From Jatrophihabitans sp. (GTDB taxonomy: Bacteria; Actinomycetota; Actinomycetes; Mycobacteriales; Jatrophihabitantaceae), in contig DASWNX010000006.1 of NCBI GenBank assembly GCA_036399055.1, forward strand, positions 1 through 64,000: a stretch of DNA of 64,000 bases. The letters are read 5' to 3'. The notes under the pieces were generated by a model. That model was not told the origin of the DNA. It worked only from the letters and a program-made list of their open reading frames with translations, and made no database searches. Positions within the stretch are counted from its first letter, which is position 1, and each line of letters starts with the position of its first letter. The position numbers and the translations under genes are program-made. Shown here one piece after another: positions 53,859 to 62,470 of the stretch.

Positions 53859-55232
53859 ATGCCCGTGATTCGACCGATACGCCTGGTGCTGGCCGCCTCG
53901 ATGGTGGCGCTGATGAGCGGCGCTGCCCTCGATGCGGCCGGCGCCGCCTCAACCGAGGCTGCTGGAGTTCCTCGTCCTGACCACGTCGTCGTGGTCGTGA
54001 TGGAGAACCACTCCAACACCGACGTGATCGGCAATCCGGCGGCCCCGTATATCAACTCGCTCGCCGCGACCGGCGCCAACTTCAGCCAGTCCTACGCGAT
54101 CACCCACCCGAGCCAGCCGAACTACTTCGCCCTGTTCTCCGGCTCCCTCCAGGGCGTTGACGACAACTCCTGCCCGCACACCTTCAGCACTCCCAACCTG
54201 GGTGCGGCGCTGATCGCCAATGGCCTGAGTTTCAAGGGATATTCCGAGTCGATGCCGTATGACGGCTACACCGGCTGCAGCAGCGGCGCCTACGTCCGCA
54301 GGCACAACCCGTGGGTCAACTGGACCAACGTCCCGGCCTCGTCGAACCTGACATTGAACGCCTTTCCCACCGACTACAACCAGTTGCCGACGGTGTCGTT
54401 CGTGATCCCCAACCTGGACAACGACATGCACGACGGCACCGTCGGCGAGGGCGACGCCTGGCTGAAGTCGCACATCGACGGCTACGCGCAGTGGGCCAAA
54501 ACCCACAACAGCCTGCTGATACTGACCTTCGACGAGGATGACAACAACTCCGGAAACCGGATCCCGACGGTCTTCGTCGGCGCCCAGGTCAAGCAAGGCA
54601 CGTATTCCGAGCGAATAAATCACTACAATGTGCTTCGCACCCTTGAGGACGCCTACGGCCTGCCGTACGCCGGCGCCAGCGCGAGCGCCACCCCGATCAC
54701 CAACGTCTGGACGACCAGCCCCGATCCCGACCCCGACCCTGTTCCAGATCCGGGCTGCTTGGCGGCGCAGCTGATGGTCAACCCCGGCTTCGAGAGGGGC
54801 ACGGTCGGACCCTGGGTCAGCGACCTCGGCGTGGTGGCACGCGAGACTTCCGAGCAGCCGGCGTGGGCCGGCAGCTGGCTGGCCACGCTGGGCGGCCAGG
54901 GCGTCGCTGACACCGACACGCTCAGCCAGCTGGTCACCATCCCGGTGAGCTGCCAGGCCCGCCTGAGCTTCTGGCTGGACATCGACACGGCCCAGCGGAG
55001 CACCTCGACCGCTTACGACACGCTGGCGGTGACGCTGCGGTCGCCGTCGGGCTCGGTGCTGGACTCGCTGGCCACCTACTCCAACCTCGATGCCGAGACC
55101 GGTTACCGCAAGCGCAGCTTCGACGTGTCCGAGCATGCCGGCCGCCAGCTGCTGGTGACCTTCACCGCGAAGGAGGACTCCAGCCGGGAGACGTCATTCT
55201 TCCTCGACTACGTGACGCTGTCGGTCAGCTGA
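53859..55232 (+). CDS. Secreted phosphoesterase with C-terminal carbohydrate-binding-like domain
   Basis: 457 residues with GGGAGG before the ATG. The signal peptide is residues 1-29. The phosphoesterase domain, of the acid phosphatase/phospholipase C type (PF04185), runs to about residue 280, with VVVVMENHSNTDVIG, HPSQPNYFALFSG and LTFDEDDNN as metal and catalytic motifs. A DPDPDPVPDP linker leads to a jelly-roll domain from residue 305 (LMVNPGFERGTVGPWVSD). The end of that domain resembles the partial protein at 1-108. Confidence 0.9.
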   Translation: MPVIRPIRLVLAASMVALMSGAALDAAGAASTEAAGVPRPDHVVVVVMENHSNTDVIGNPAAPYINSLAATGANFSQSYAITHPSQPNYFALFSGSLQGVDDNSCPHTFSTPNLGAALIANGLSFKGYSESMPYDGYTGCSSGAYVRRHNPWVNWTNVPASSNLTLNAFPTDYNQLPTVSFVIPNLDNDMHDGTVGEGDAWLKSHIDGYAQWAKTHNSLLILTFDEDDNNSGNRIPTVFVGAQVKQGTYSERINHYNVLRTLEDAYGLPYAGASASATPITNVWTTSPDPDPDPVPDPGCLAAQLMVNPGFERGTVGPWVSDLGVVARETSEQPAWAGSWLATLGGQGVADTDTLSQLVTIPVSCQARLSFWLDIDTAQRSTSTAYDTLAVTLRSPSGSVLDSLATYSNLDAETGYRKRSFDVSEHAGRQLLVTFTAKEDSSRETSFFLDYVTLSVS

Positions 55233-55356
55233 GGCGTATGGACTGCCGGTATAACGGCACGCGGACACCACCGGCGTGCGGCCGGGCGTGGGTAGGCTCG
55301 CGGTAGCGGCGAGCGAACTCGGCGTCAGACGGCACGGCCTTGTGGGAGGTTCGCCC

Positions 55357-56178
55357 ATGTCACGACCATCCGGCGGCGCCGGCGATGTCATCGCACCGGT
55401 CGGCGCCCGCGAGGAACCGGAGATCGAGGACGCCTTCGACCGGCTGGTCGCCGAAGGCGACAATCGGCTCTCCCGGCCGCTGTTGCCGTTGTTGGCGACC
55501 GGTTTTCTCGGCGGGATCGACATCGGGGTAGGCGTGCTGGCCTACCTGGTGGTCAAGCACGAGACCGGCGATCCACTGCTCGCCGCGCTGGCCTTCACGA
55601 TCGGGTTCGTGGCCCTGCTGATGGCTCGCAGCGAGCTGTTCACCGAGAACTTCCTGGTGCCCGTCACCGCCCTGGTGGCCGGCCACGGCACCGTCTTGCA
55701 GTTGATCCGGCTCTGGGTGGTGACGCTGTTGATGAACCTGGCCGGGGGGCTGATCCTGGCCGGCATGATCGTGGTGGCGCTGCCCGACCTGCAACCGACC
55801 GCGATCGAGTCCGGCGGCCATTACGCCCATCTGGGGGTGTCGTGGCGCTCGTTCTTCCTGGCAGTGCTGGGCGGCACCGTCATCACCCTGCTCACCCGGA
55901 TGCAGCACGCCAGCGACAACATGGGCGTGAAGGTCATTCCCGCGATCGTGATGTCCTTCGTCCTGGTGGGAGCGCAGCTGTTTCACTCGGTGCTCGACTC
56001 GATCCTGATCGCGGCCGGGCTGTTCAGCGGCGGCGCCGATTACAACTGGGGCCACTGGGTCGGCGCGCTTCTCTGGTCGAGTTTCGGCAATCTGGTCGGC
56101 GGCCTGGTGCTGGTCACCTCGGTGCGGCTGCTACGGGTGCCGCACCGGGTGCAGGAGGAGCGCCAGCACAACAGCTGA
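55357..56178 (+). CDS. Formate/nitrite transporter family channel
   Basis: 273 residues from ATG 55357, with GGGAGG upstream. About six membrane helices carry FNT motifs: LARSELFTENFLVPV-like MARSELFTENFLVPV and NLVGGLVLVTSVRL. LGVSWRSFFLAVLGGTVITL lies between. It looks closer to the YfdC-like branch than to FocA, so the solute is uncertain. Confidence 0.88.
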   Translation: MSRPSGGAGDVIAPVGAREEPEIEDAFDRLVAEGDNRLSRPLLPLLATGFLGGIDIGVGVLAYLVVKHETGDPLLAALAFTIGFVALLMARSELFTENFLVPVTALVAGHGTVLQLIRLWVVTLLMNLAGGLILAGMIVVALPDLQPTAIESGGHYAHLGVSWRSFFLAVLGGTVITLLTRMQHASDNMGVKVIPAIVMSFVLVGAQLFHSVLDSILIAAGLFSGGADYNWGHWVGALLWSSFGNLVGGLVLVTSVRLLRVPHRVQEERQHNS

Positions 56179-56223
56179 CCCCAATGCGGGTCTGAAGGGC
56201 CGGACGGTTTCGGGCCGGGATGG

Positions 56224-56261
56224 TCAGGCCGGACGGTGCAGCTCAGGCCGGACGGTGCAGC
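56224..56261 (-). repeat. 19-bp tandem duplication across a stop codon
   Basis: TCAGGCCGGACGGTGCAGC occurs at 56224-56242 and 56243-56261. On the minus strand each unit ends in TGA, and the first of these is the stop of the 87-residue gene. Confidence 0.9.
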
Positions 56262-56506
56262 GGAGTGACCGACGAGTCGTCGGCCAACGCGGCGTCGGCT
56301 GCCGGGTGCTCCACGACGGCGATCACCCGGCCGCTCATGAACCGCGCGGTCCGCACGGGGGTGCCGCCCCGAGTGACCTCGGTGACCTCGACCAGGCCGC
56401 GACCGTGGCTGACCTCGACCCGACGGCCCGCCCGGGTGGCGGTGATGGTGTAGGTCCGGCTGCTCTCACCGGCGTCTATGACGATCTCAACGCTGTCGCC
56501 TCGCAT
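56243..56506 (-). CDS. Small beta-rich protein of unknown function
   Basis: 87 residues with AGGAGGA before the ATG. It is predicted mainly beta (VEIVIDAGESSRTYTITATR, then RVEVSHGRGLVEVTEVTRGG), soluble and without cysteine. I recognise no family. It stands alone between the FNT gene and the fmdB-like gene and is read away from neither operon. The good ribosome site supports it being real. Confidence 0.65.
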   Translation of the reverse strand: MRGDSVEIVIDAGESSRTYTITATRAGRRVEVSHGRGLVEVTEVTRGGTPVRTARFMSGRVIAVVEHPAADAALADDSSVTPLHRPA

Positions 56507-56554
56507 GACGCTCCTCCTGGGGAAACGCTGTTCTAAACCATGGCGCGGGCTCCA

Positions 56555-56908
56555 CTATTCCAGCGGATCGCCCAGCCGCAGCGGAGCTGCCTCATAGCGT
56601 CCCTCATGGGCGATGACCGGCCGCTGGTCTGCGGCCAGCTCCGGGTACTTGGCCTCCAGCCGACTACGCGCCTGCGCCTGGGCGCGCAATTCAGCCAGGT
56701 AGCCGCGGTCGCCATGATAGGTGCCCCGCCAGGTCTGCGGCTGGCTGTCGTGCGCGGGTGGCACGGCGGCCACGCCCGACAGCGCGCATCCGGCCGGTAG
56801 TTTCACAGCGCGCGACCGGCACACCGGGCAGGCCGGCAGCTCCGCGGTGAAGGACTGGATCACTTCAAAACGGTGGCCCTGCTGGCAGCGCAGGTCATAG
56901 ATCGGCAT
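56555..56908 (-). CDS. FmdB-type zinc-ribbon protein
   Basis: 117 residues. The N-terminal 40 residues are the FmdB zinc ribbon (MPIYDLRCQQGHRFEVIQ, then CPVCRS). The rest is helical and charged. It lies eight bases after the alcohol dehydrogenase gene on the same strand, a common arrangement for such small regulators with metabolic genes. Role unknown. Confidence 0.85.
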   Translation of the reverse strand: MPIYDLRCQQGHRFEVIQSFTAELPACPVCRSRAVKLPAGCALSGVAAVPPAHDSQPQTWRGTYHGDRGYLAELRAQAQARSRLEAKYPELAADQRPVIAHEGRYEAAPLRLGDPLE

Positions 56909-56915
56909 CGTTGAC

Positions 56916-58208
56916 TCACCACAGGCTCATCGAACGGCGGAATATCGCGGCCAGATCCTCCTCGCCGACCGGCCGGGGGCAGGTCGCCAGCAGCCGCTGT
57001 TGCTTCATCGCACCGCCGACCAGGCCGTCGATGTCGCTCTCGTCGTAACCGACCCCGCCCACCCCGTTGGGCAGGCCGATGTCACGCATCAGGGCGGCCA
57101 CCACAGCGGGTAGGAACGCTGAGGCGTCAGAGGGTTGATCGGCGTCGGGCGCCAGCAGCCGGGCAGCCCGGAGGTGGCGTTCGGGCTGGGCCGAGAAGGT
57201 GAACCGGAACGCCTCCGGAGCGGTCAGCGCCACGGACATCCCGTGCGGGACCATCGGTTCCTCCTGCGGGTAGTCCTTGGGACGGAAGTCCTTGACCCGG
57301 CCGGCGATCGGATAGGCATTGGCATGCGGGATGTGCACGCCGGCGTTGCCGAAGCCCATGCCCGCGAAGGTCGCGGCCATCGCCATCGCCAGCCGGGCGT
57401 CGCGATCCTCGCCATCGCGCACCGCAGGCCGGAACGATCCGGACAGCAGAGTCAGCGCTTTTTCCGACCACATGTCGGCGATCGGGTTCGACCCGCAATA
57501 GGGCACCCGTTGCTCAGCCCGCTTGTGCTCGTAGGTGGTGTAGGGGCGTGCGGTGTAGCTCTCCAGGGCATGGCAGAGGATGTCCATGCCGGCGGCCGCG
57601 GTCACACCGGCGGGCTGGGTCAGCGTCAGGTCCGGGTCGATGACCGCCAGAGTGGGTCGTAGCCGGACGTGGCTGATTCCGGTTTTCACCTTCATCGCAA
57701 GAACGTCAAGCACGCAGATGGTGGTCGACTCCGAGCCGGTCCCCGTGGTCGTCGGCACCGCGATCAACGGTTTCAGCGCGACGCTCGGGGCTTTGCCGGC
57801 GCCTACCGGCGCGTTGATGTAGTCCATCAGCTCGCCTGGATTGGTGTACAGCAGGTTGACCGCCTTGGCGGTGTCGATGCTGGACCCGCCCCCGACCGCC
57901 ACGAAGGCGTCCCACGGCCCGTTGGCCTTGGCCCAGTCCACGGCGTGGCGCAGGCTCTGGTCGGTCGGCTCGATGTGGGACTCGTCGAAGACCTCGGCCT
58001 CGATGCCGAAGGCGGCCATCTGCTCGGCTATCCGTTGCGGCACGCCGGTCGCGCTGAGACCGCGGTCGGTGACCACCAGCGCCCGGCGAACGTCGTATTG
58101 GGAAAGGTCGAAACCGATCTCAGCGGAGGCGCCCGGCCCGAACTTCAGCTGCGGGCAGCCGTAGGTGAAGATGCTTTCCGGATGCGACGGCGCGGGATAC
58201 TCGGTCAT
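56916..58208 (-). CDS. Iron-containing alcohol dehydrogenase, HOT (hydroxyacid-oxoacid transhydrogenase) type
   Basis: 430 residues. It has FAVGGGSSIDTAKAVNL-like VAVGGGSSIDTAKAVNLLY, AVPTTTGTGSESTTICVLDV and ITAAAGMDILCHALESYTAR, and a metal histidine cluster GVHIPHANAYPIAG. This is the ADHFE1/HOT branch, which oxidises 4-hydroxybutyrate to succinic semialdehyde. Directly upstream is a lactonase-like gene, suggesting a gamma-butyrolactone or 4-hydroxybutyrate route. Confidence 0.9.
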   Translation of the reverse strand: MTEYPAPSHPESIFTYGCPQLKFGPGASAEIGFDLSQYDVRRALVVTDRGLSATGVPQRIAEQMAAFGIEAEVFDESHIEPTDQSLRHAVDWAKANGPWDAFVAVGGGSSIDTAKAVNLLYTNPGELMDYINAPVGAGKAPSVALKPLIAVPTTTGTGSESTTICVLDVLAMKVKTGISHVRLRPTLAVIDPDLTLTQPAGVTAAAGMDILCHALESYTARPYTTYEHKRAEQRVPYCGSNPIADMWSEKALTLLSGSFRPAVRDGEDRDARLAMAMAATFAGMGFGNAGVHIPHANAYPIAGRVKDFRPKDYPQEEPMVPHGMSVALTAPEAFRFTFSAQPERHLRAARLLAPDADQPSDASAFLPAVVAALMRDIGLPNGVGGVGYDESDIDGLVGGAMKQQRLLATCPRPVGEEDLAAIFRRSMSLW

Positions 58209-58317
58209 GAGCTGGCCTTATCGGTGAGGATCGCAGCGAGCGCCAGCGAGCGAGGACCGGAGCGGAGAAGGCCAGCGGGACACCCCGTCATGAGCTGGCC
58301 TTATCGGTGAGGATCGC
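58204..58317 (-). repeat. 31-bp direct repeat upstream of the dehydrogenase gene
   Basis: A 31-bp sequence beginning GTCATGAGCTGGCCTTATCG occurs at 58204-58234 and 58287-58317. The first copy covers the dehydrogenase start codon and ribosome site. The second ends just before the stop of the lactonase gene. Confidence 0.9.
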
Positions 58318-58321
58318 GCTG

Positions 58322-59134
58322 CTAGGCATAGGAACCGGACGGGGCCAGTCGCATCGACCGGAGCTGGGCGGCGTCATGGCCGAACACCACTGTGGCGTCG
58401 GTCCTCTCGGCGATGCCTCGGATCTTCTCGACTGACTCGTAGAACGCGGCGAGGTCGTTGACGATGGCAGCCGGGACGGCGGGTGGGCCGTAGGAGTCCC
58501 CCATGTACACCGCGTCCGAGGTGAAGATCATGGTTCCGCTCTCCCGCAGCGACACCTGCATAGCCATCGTTCCCGGCGTGTGCCCGGGCGCCTGGATGAA
58601 GTTGACGCCGGGCAGGAACTCCGAGTCGTCGGACACCGTCTGAAACTCCAGGCCGTCGTAATCAGCCTTGAGATGAGCGCCGCTGAACTCGCCCTGATAT
58701 CCGAACGCGAAGTCCTTCTCCGCCTCAGAGCAGACCAGGGTGGCGCCGGACCCGGCGAACATCTTGGCGTTGCCGGCATGGTCGAAATGCAGATGGGACA
58801 GCACCACGTGGCTGAGATCCTCAGCCTGCACGCCGAGCTGCCCCAACCTGGCGTCGAGGTGCTGTTCGTCGCTGACCTGGTCATAGGGGAAGAATTCCTG
58901 CAAGCCGGTCGGCGCCCACCTGGTCTCCCAGTCGCGCGGGCAACTGGTGTCCCAGAGCAGGGTGCCCTCGGGTGTCTCGACCAGGACTGCGTGGGTGGTG
59001 CAGGGATACCACTCGACGGGTCGGTCCTTCTCCGCTCGGGGGCGGATGCTGCGTCCGGGCTTGAGAAGCAGCCAGGTCAAATCACAGCTCATCGCACCGC
59101 AATCGAGGATATGCAGCCTGGTCGCGAACGCCAT
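58322..59134 (-). CDS. Metallo-beta-lactamase-fold lactonase (AttM/BlcC-like)
   Basis: 270 residues. The dinuclear zinc site H114-L-H116-F-D118-H119 is present, with APGHTPGT and FTSDAVYMGDSYG downstream. The layout matches the AHL/gamma-butyrolactone lactonase group (AiiA, AttM). The gene is 113 bp before the HOT dehydrogenase on the same strand, the order seen in Agrobacterium blcC-blcB, which argues for a short-chain lactone substrate. Confidence 0.82.
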   Translation of the reverse strand: MAFATRLHILDCGAMSCDLTWLLLKPGRSIRPRAEKDRPVEWYPCTTHAVLVETPEGTLLWDTSCPRDWETRWAPTGLQEFFPYDQVSDEQHLDARLGQLGVQAEDLSHVVLSHLHFDHAGNAKMFAGSGATLVCSEAEKDFAFGYQGEFSGAHLKADYDGLEFQTVSDDSEFLPGVNFIQAPGHTPGTMAMQVSLRESGTMIFTSDAVYMGDSYGPPAVPAAIVNDLAAFYESVEKIRGIAERTDATVVFGHDAAQLRSMRLAPSGSYA

Positions 59135-59220
59135 CGGATCCTCCTCGGACCGAGGTTGCCTCGGTTATCCAGACTGGACCGCTGGTCGCGGGCCTGTCAA
59201 CGCCTCGACCGGCCCGCTAG

Positions 59221-60396
59221 TCAGCCGGCGACGTGGACCCGCTTGCTGACGGCGGCACGACGGTCGGTGAGCAGCCGCCGCGCGTGGGTCAACGCCGGCG
59301 CCGGGTCCCGCCACCGGCCCACGCTGTGCACGGCGCCGGCTCCGGAGTAGAGCGCGCCGGCCAGGTCACGGACCACCCCGCCGCGCCGCTCGACCAGCGC
59401 TCGGCGCAGGTCGCCCTCCCACCAGGAGTACCGCACTCCCCCGACGGCTGTCACCGGCTCCACCGGCGCCCGCCAGCGGCCGGTGGCCAGCGCCGCCCAG
59501 GTCGCCGGCAGGTTCGCTCCGGCTCGCACCGCCAGGGCCAGCGAGCCGTAGAACCGGCCGTTGAGATCGATCAGCCGAGGGACCCCGTCGGCCGGCACGA
59601 TGAACTGCAACTCGGCCAGGCCGAACCAGCCCAGGGCTGCGAACAGCGCGGCGGCGCGTTCGGCCAGCTCGGGGTCGACCGGCACGCTGACCGCGCGGCA
59701 GCTTGCTCCGGCTCCGGGCGGCCAGACCCGCGAGGCGACCTGCATCGAATGGGCGGCGACCTGCCGGCCGCCAGCGGTCGTCACGGCGGCGTAGGCCATC
59801 AGGTAGCCGTCCAGGAATTCCTGCACCTCGGCCTCGCCCCCCACAGCGGCGATCTCAGAGACCCGGCGGCGAGTGGCGGTGGCGCCGAGGACCACGTTGG
59901 TGTCGATCCGTGGCGGCGCCCCGGCCAGGCCCGGGCGGGCGTGCATGCGGGCCTTCACCACGACCGGCCGGGTCTCATCCGACAGCGAGGCCGGGGCCAA
60001 GGTCTGCGGGACCCCGAATCCGGCAGCCACCGCGGCCTCGGCCAGCCGCGCCTTGTCAAGGGCGTCCAGCACGCTCTGGTGACCGGCGTGCGGCACCACC
60101 GCCGCAACTGCGTCGCGATGCTCGGACAGCGTCAGCACTTCGGCCTCGCCGGCGCCGAAGACCACCTCGTAACCGCCCTCGCGCACCGCCTGCTCCACCG
60201 CAGCCAGAAACGCCGGTTGGTCCTCATGCGCGGCGGGCACCGCGTGCCGGCGCGTGCACGCTCGCGACGAGGACGCCAGGCCGCAGCCGTCCGGCGCGCC
60301 CACGCCGACCTGCCAGCCGGCCTGCGCCAACGCGCGGACAGCCGCCAGCGCACCCCGGCTGAAACCCTGCTCGACCACCAATGCCCGCACGCGCAC
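59221..60396 (-). CDS. ATP-grasp domain protein
   Basis: 391 residues. The N-terminal Rossmann-like domain is followed by an ATP-grasp fold: ARLAEAAVAAGFGVPQTLAP, VVVKARMHARPG, GEAEVQEFLDGYLMAYAAV and FGLAELQFIVPADGVPRLID, ending in LNGRFYGSLALAV as the metal-binding motif. Resembles carbamoyl-phosphate-synthase-type ligases acting on small molecules. Substrate unknown. Confidence 0.88.
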   Translation of the reverse strand: MRVRALVVEQGFSRGALAAVRALAQAGWQVGVGAPDGCGLASSSRACTRRHAVPAAHEDQPAFLAAVEQAVREGGYEVVFGAGEAEVLTLSEHRDAVAAVVPHAGHQSVLDALDKARLAEAAVAAGFGVPQTLAPASLSDETRPVVVKARMHARPGLAGAPPRIDTNVVLGATATRRRVSEIAAVGGEAEVQEFLDGYLMAYAAVTTAGGRQVAAHSMQVASRVWPPGAGASCRAVSVPVDPELAERAAALFAALGWFGLAELQFIVPADGVPRLIDLNGRFYGSLALAVRAGANLPATWAALATGRWRAPVEPVTAVGGVRYSWWEGDLRRALVERRGGVVRDLAGALYSGAGAVHSVGRWRDPAPALTHARRLLTDRRAAVSKRVHVAG

Positions 60397-60524
60397 TCCC
60401 GCGTCTCACATACGCGCGGGACCGGTGGGCTCTGGCCAGCGCGCGTCGCTGGCCACCCTAGCGGCGCCGGGCAGCTCGTCGAGTCCCGCCAGCGACTGAC
60501 AGGAAATATCGGCAGTTTCGACGA

Positions 60525-60552
60525 TTGGGCGGGCGGGCTGACATGTTAAACT
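60525..60552 (+). promoter_or_regulatory. Candidate SigA-type promoter for ahcY
   Basis: TTGGGC (60525-60530), 16 bases, TAAACT (60547-60552). The -10 fits the actinobacterial TANNNT. It is correctly placed to start transcription just ahead of the riboswitch. Confidence 0.4.
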
Positions 60553-60580
60553 GGCTATGCGCCGAAGCTGGCGCGGTCCA

Positions 60581-60666
60581 GGTCGAGAGGCGCTGCGACG
60601 GACACGGTCCGCCACGCTCGATCTGTGATCACGTGAAGGGCGCCTCCCACTGAGGAGGTGCCCTTT
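60581..60666 (+). promoter_or_regulatory. SAH riboswitch upstream of ahcY
   Basis: The SAH riboswitch core GGCGCTGCGACGG (60589-60601) is followed by a GGAC-ACG-GTCC hairpin and CCGCCACGCTCGA. TCGAG (60583-60587) pairs with CTCGA (60617-60621). GAGGCGC (60587-60593) can pair with GCGCCTC (60640-60646), the pseudoknot. The downstream gene is S-adenosylhomocysteinase, the known target of this class. The pseudoknot's 3' strand is also the 5' arm of a terminator, so ligand binding should turn expression on. Confidence 0.88.
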
Positions 60667-60670
60667 GTTA
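60638..60670 (+). terminator. Riboswitch-controlled terminator before ahcY
   Basis: GGGCGCCTCC (60638-60647) pairs with GGAGGTGCCC (60654-60663), ten pairs including one G-U, loop of six bases, followed by TTTGTTA. It excludes the pseudoknot pairing described for the SAH riboswitch. Confidence 0.8.
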
Positions 60671-60756
60671 CGTCCTCCTCCACACGTAACCGGCTGTTCG
60701 GGCCGTCCCGCTGACCTGGGACCCCTACGGTCATCACTCGTCACCCGGAAGGAATC

Positions 60757-62217
60757 ATGAGCACAAGACTGCAGAACGTTAACGGAATTGACTTCGCGAT
60801 CGCCGACATCTCGCTCGCGGAGTACGGCCGGCACCAGATGCGACTGGCCGAGCACGAGATGCCCGGCCTGATGGCGATCCGTCGTGAGTTCGCCGACGCC
60901 CAGCCGCTGCGCGGCGCCCGGGTCGCGGGTTCGCTGCACATGACCATCCAGACCGCGGTGCTGATCGAGACCCTGGTGGCGCTCGGCGCCGAGGTCCGCT
61001 GGGTCTCCTGCAACATCTTCTCCACCCAGGACGAGGCCGCCGCGGCTGTCGTGGTCGGCCCCAACGGCACCCCTGACAAGCCCACCGGCACCCCGGTCTT
61101 CGCCTGGAAGGGCGAGACGCTGGCCGAGTACTGGTGGTGCACCGATCAGCTGTTCGACTTCGGCCAGGGCCGTGGGCCGAACATGATGGTCGACGACGGC
61201 GGCGACGCCACCCTGCTGGTGCACAAGGGTGTGGAGTACGAAGCAGCCGGCGCGGTGCCCCAGCCTGCCGAGGACGACCACGAGGAGCTGCAGCAGATCC
61301 TGAAGACGCTGACTGACAGCATGGCCCGTGACAAGCAGCGCTTCACCCGGATCGCCGCCGACATCAAGGGCGTCACCGAAGAGACCACCAACGGCGTCAA
61401 GCGGCTGTACAAGCTCGCCCAGGACGGCCAACTGCTGTTCCCGGCGATCAACGTCAACGACTCGGTCACCAAGTCGAAGTTCGACAACAAGTACGGCATC
61501 CGGCACTCGCTGGTCGACGGCATCAACCGCGCGACCGACGTCATGCTGGCCGGCAAGCTCGCCGTCATCTGCGGCTACGGCGACGTCGGCAAGGGCGCGG
61601 TCGAGTCACTGCGCGGCCAGGGCGCGCGCGTGGTGGTCACCGAGATCGACCCGATCTGCGCGCTGCAGGCGGCCATGGACGGCCTGCAGGTCGTCCGGGT
61701 CGAAGACGTCGTCTCTGAGGCCGACATCTTCATCACGACCACCGGTGGCCGGGACATCATCATGGTCGACCACATGGCCCAGATGAAGCACAACGCCATC
61801 GTGGGCAACGTCGGTCACTTCGACACCGAGATCGACATGGCCGGCCTGGGCCGCGTGCCCGGGATCAAGAAGGTCGAGGTCAAGCCTCAGGTGCACGAGT
61901 GGACCTTCCCCGACGGCCACGCCATCATCGTGCTGTCCGAGGGCCGGCTGCTCAACCTCGGCAACGCCACCGGCCACCCGAGCTTCGTGATGTCGAACTC
62001 GTTCACCAACCAGACCATGGCCCAGATCGAGCTTTACACCAAGCAGGGCGAGTACGAGAACCAGGTCTACGTGCTGCCCAAGCACCTGGACGAGAAGGTG
62101 GCCCGGTTGCACCTTGAGGCGGTCGGCGCGCGCCTGACCGTGCTGAGCAAGGAGCAGGCCGAGTACCTCGGCGTCGACGTCGAGGGCCCGTTCAAGTCCG
62201 ACCACTACCGCTACTGA
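60757..62217 (+). CDS. ahcY: S-adenosylhomocysteinase
   Basis: 486 residues. It has [20 protein letters not shown] at the start and the NAD site [40 protein letters not shown] holds the catalytic lysine and aspartate region. It splits SAH to homocysteine and adenosine, removing the methyltransferase product inhibitor. AAGGAA precedes the ATG. A SAH riboswitch lies in the leader and two hairpins follow the gene. Confidence 0.98.
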   Translation: MSTRLQNVNGIDFAIADISLAEYGRHQMRLAEHEMPGLMAIRREFADAQPLRGARVAGSLHMTIQTAVLIETLVALGAEVRWVSCNIFSTQDEAAAAVVVGPNGTPDKPTGTPVFAWKGETLAEYWWCTDQLFDFGQGRGPNMMVDDGGDATLLVHKGVEYEAAGAVPQPAEDDHEELQQILKTLTDSMARDKQRFTRIAADIKGVTEETTNGVKRLYKLAQDGQLLFPAINVNDSVTKSKFDNKYGIRHSLVDGINRATDVMLAGKLAVICGYGDVGKGAVESLRGQGARVVVTEIDPICALQAAMDGLQVVRVEDVVSEADIFITTTGGRDIIMVDHMAQMKHNAIVGNVGHFDTEIDMAGLGRVPGIKKVEVKPQVHEWTFPDGHAIIVLSEGRLLNLGNATGHPSFVMSNSFTNQTMAQIELYTKQGEYENQVYVLPKHLDEKVARLHLEAVGARLTVLSKEQAEYLGVDVEGPFKSDHYRY

Positions 62218-62230
62218 TCCCGCCGCTGCC

Positions 62231-62331
62231 CAGTCGGCGCCGGTGAACGGCGCCGGCTGAGCCGCGAAGATCACCAGCAACGCAACACCGGCCCGAAGTC
62301 GCCACCGGCGGCTCCGGGCCGGTGCTTTTTC
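62231..62331 (+). terminator. Two tandem hairpins after ahcY
   Basis: The first stem is 62231-62242 with 62248-62259 (CAGTCGGCGCCG and its near complement). The second has perfect 10-bp arms CACCGGCCCG (62286-62295) and CGGGCCGGTG (62315-62324), followed by CTTTTT. The second is a canonical intrinsic terminator. Confidence 0.85.
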
Positions 62332-62470
62332 TCGGACAAGGCGCGCTCACGCCGAGGCCGTCCTCTGCCCGGCTGCCCCGTGCAGACACCCTTTCGCTAG
62401 TGTGGACACAAAGCCGACGGAGGGTTGAGAGCCCAACTCCCCCGCCGCAGTCACGGAAAGCTCCACGCCC

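Noticed and set aside
53949..55136. A 395-codon frame opposite the phosphoesterase gene
   Set aside because: Same reasoning; the plus-strand gene has a signal peptide, known motifs and a ribosome site.
60601..60640. A SAM riboswitch before ahcY
   Set aside because: The GCGCTGCGAC core and the single short pseudoknot architecture fit the SAH class, not the SAM classes.
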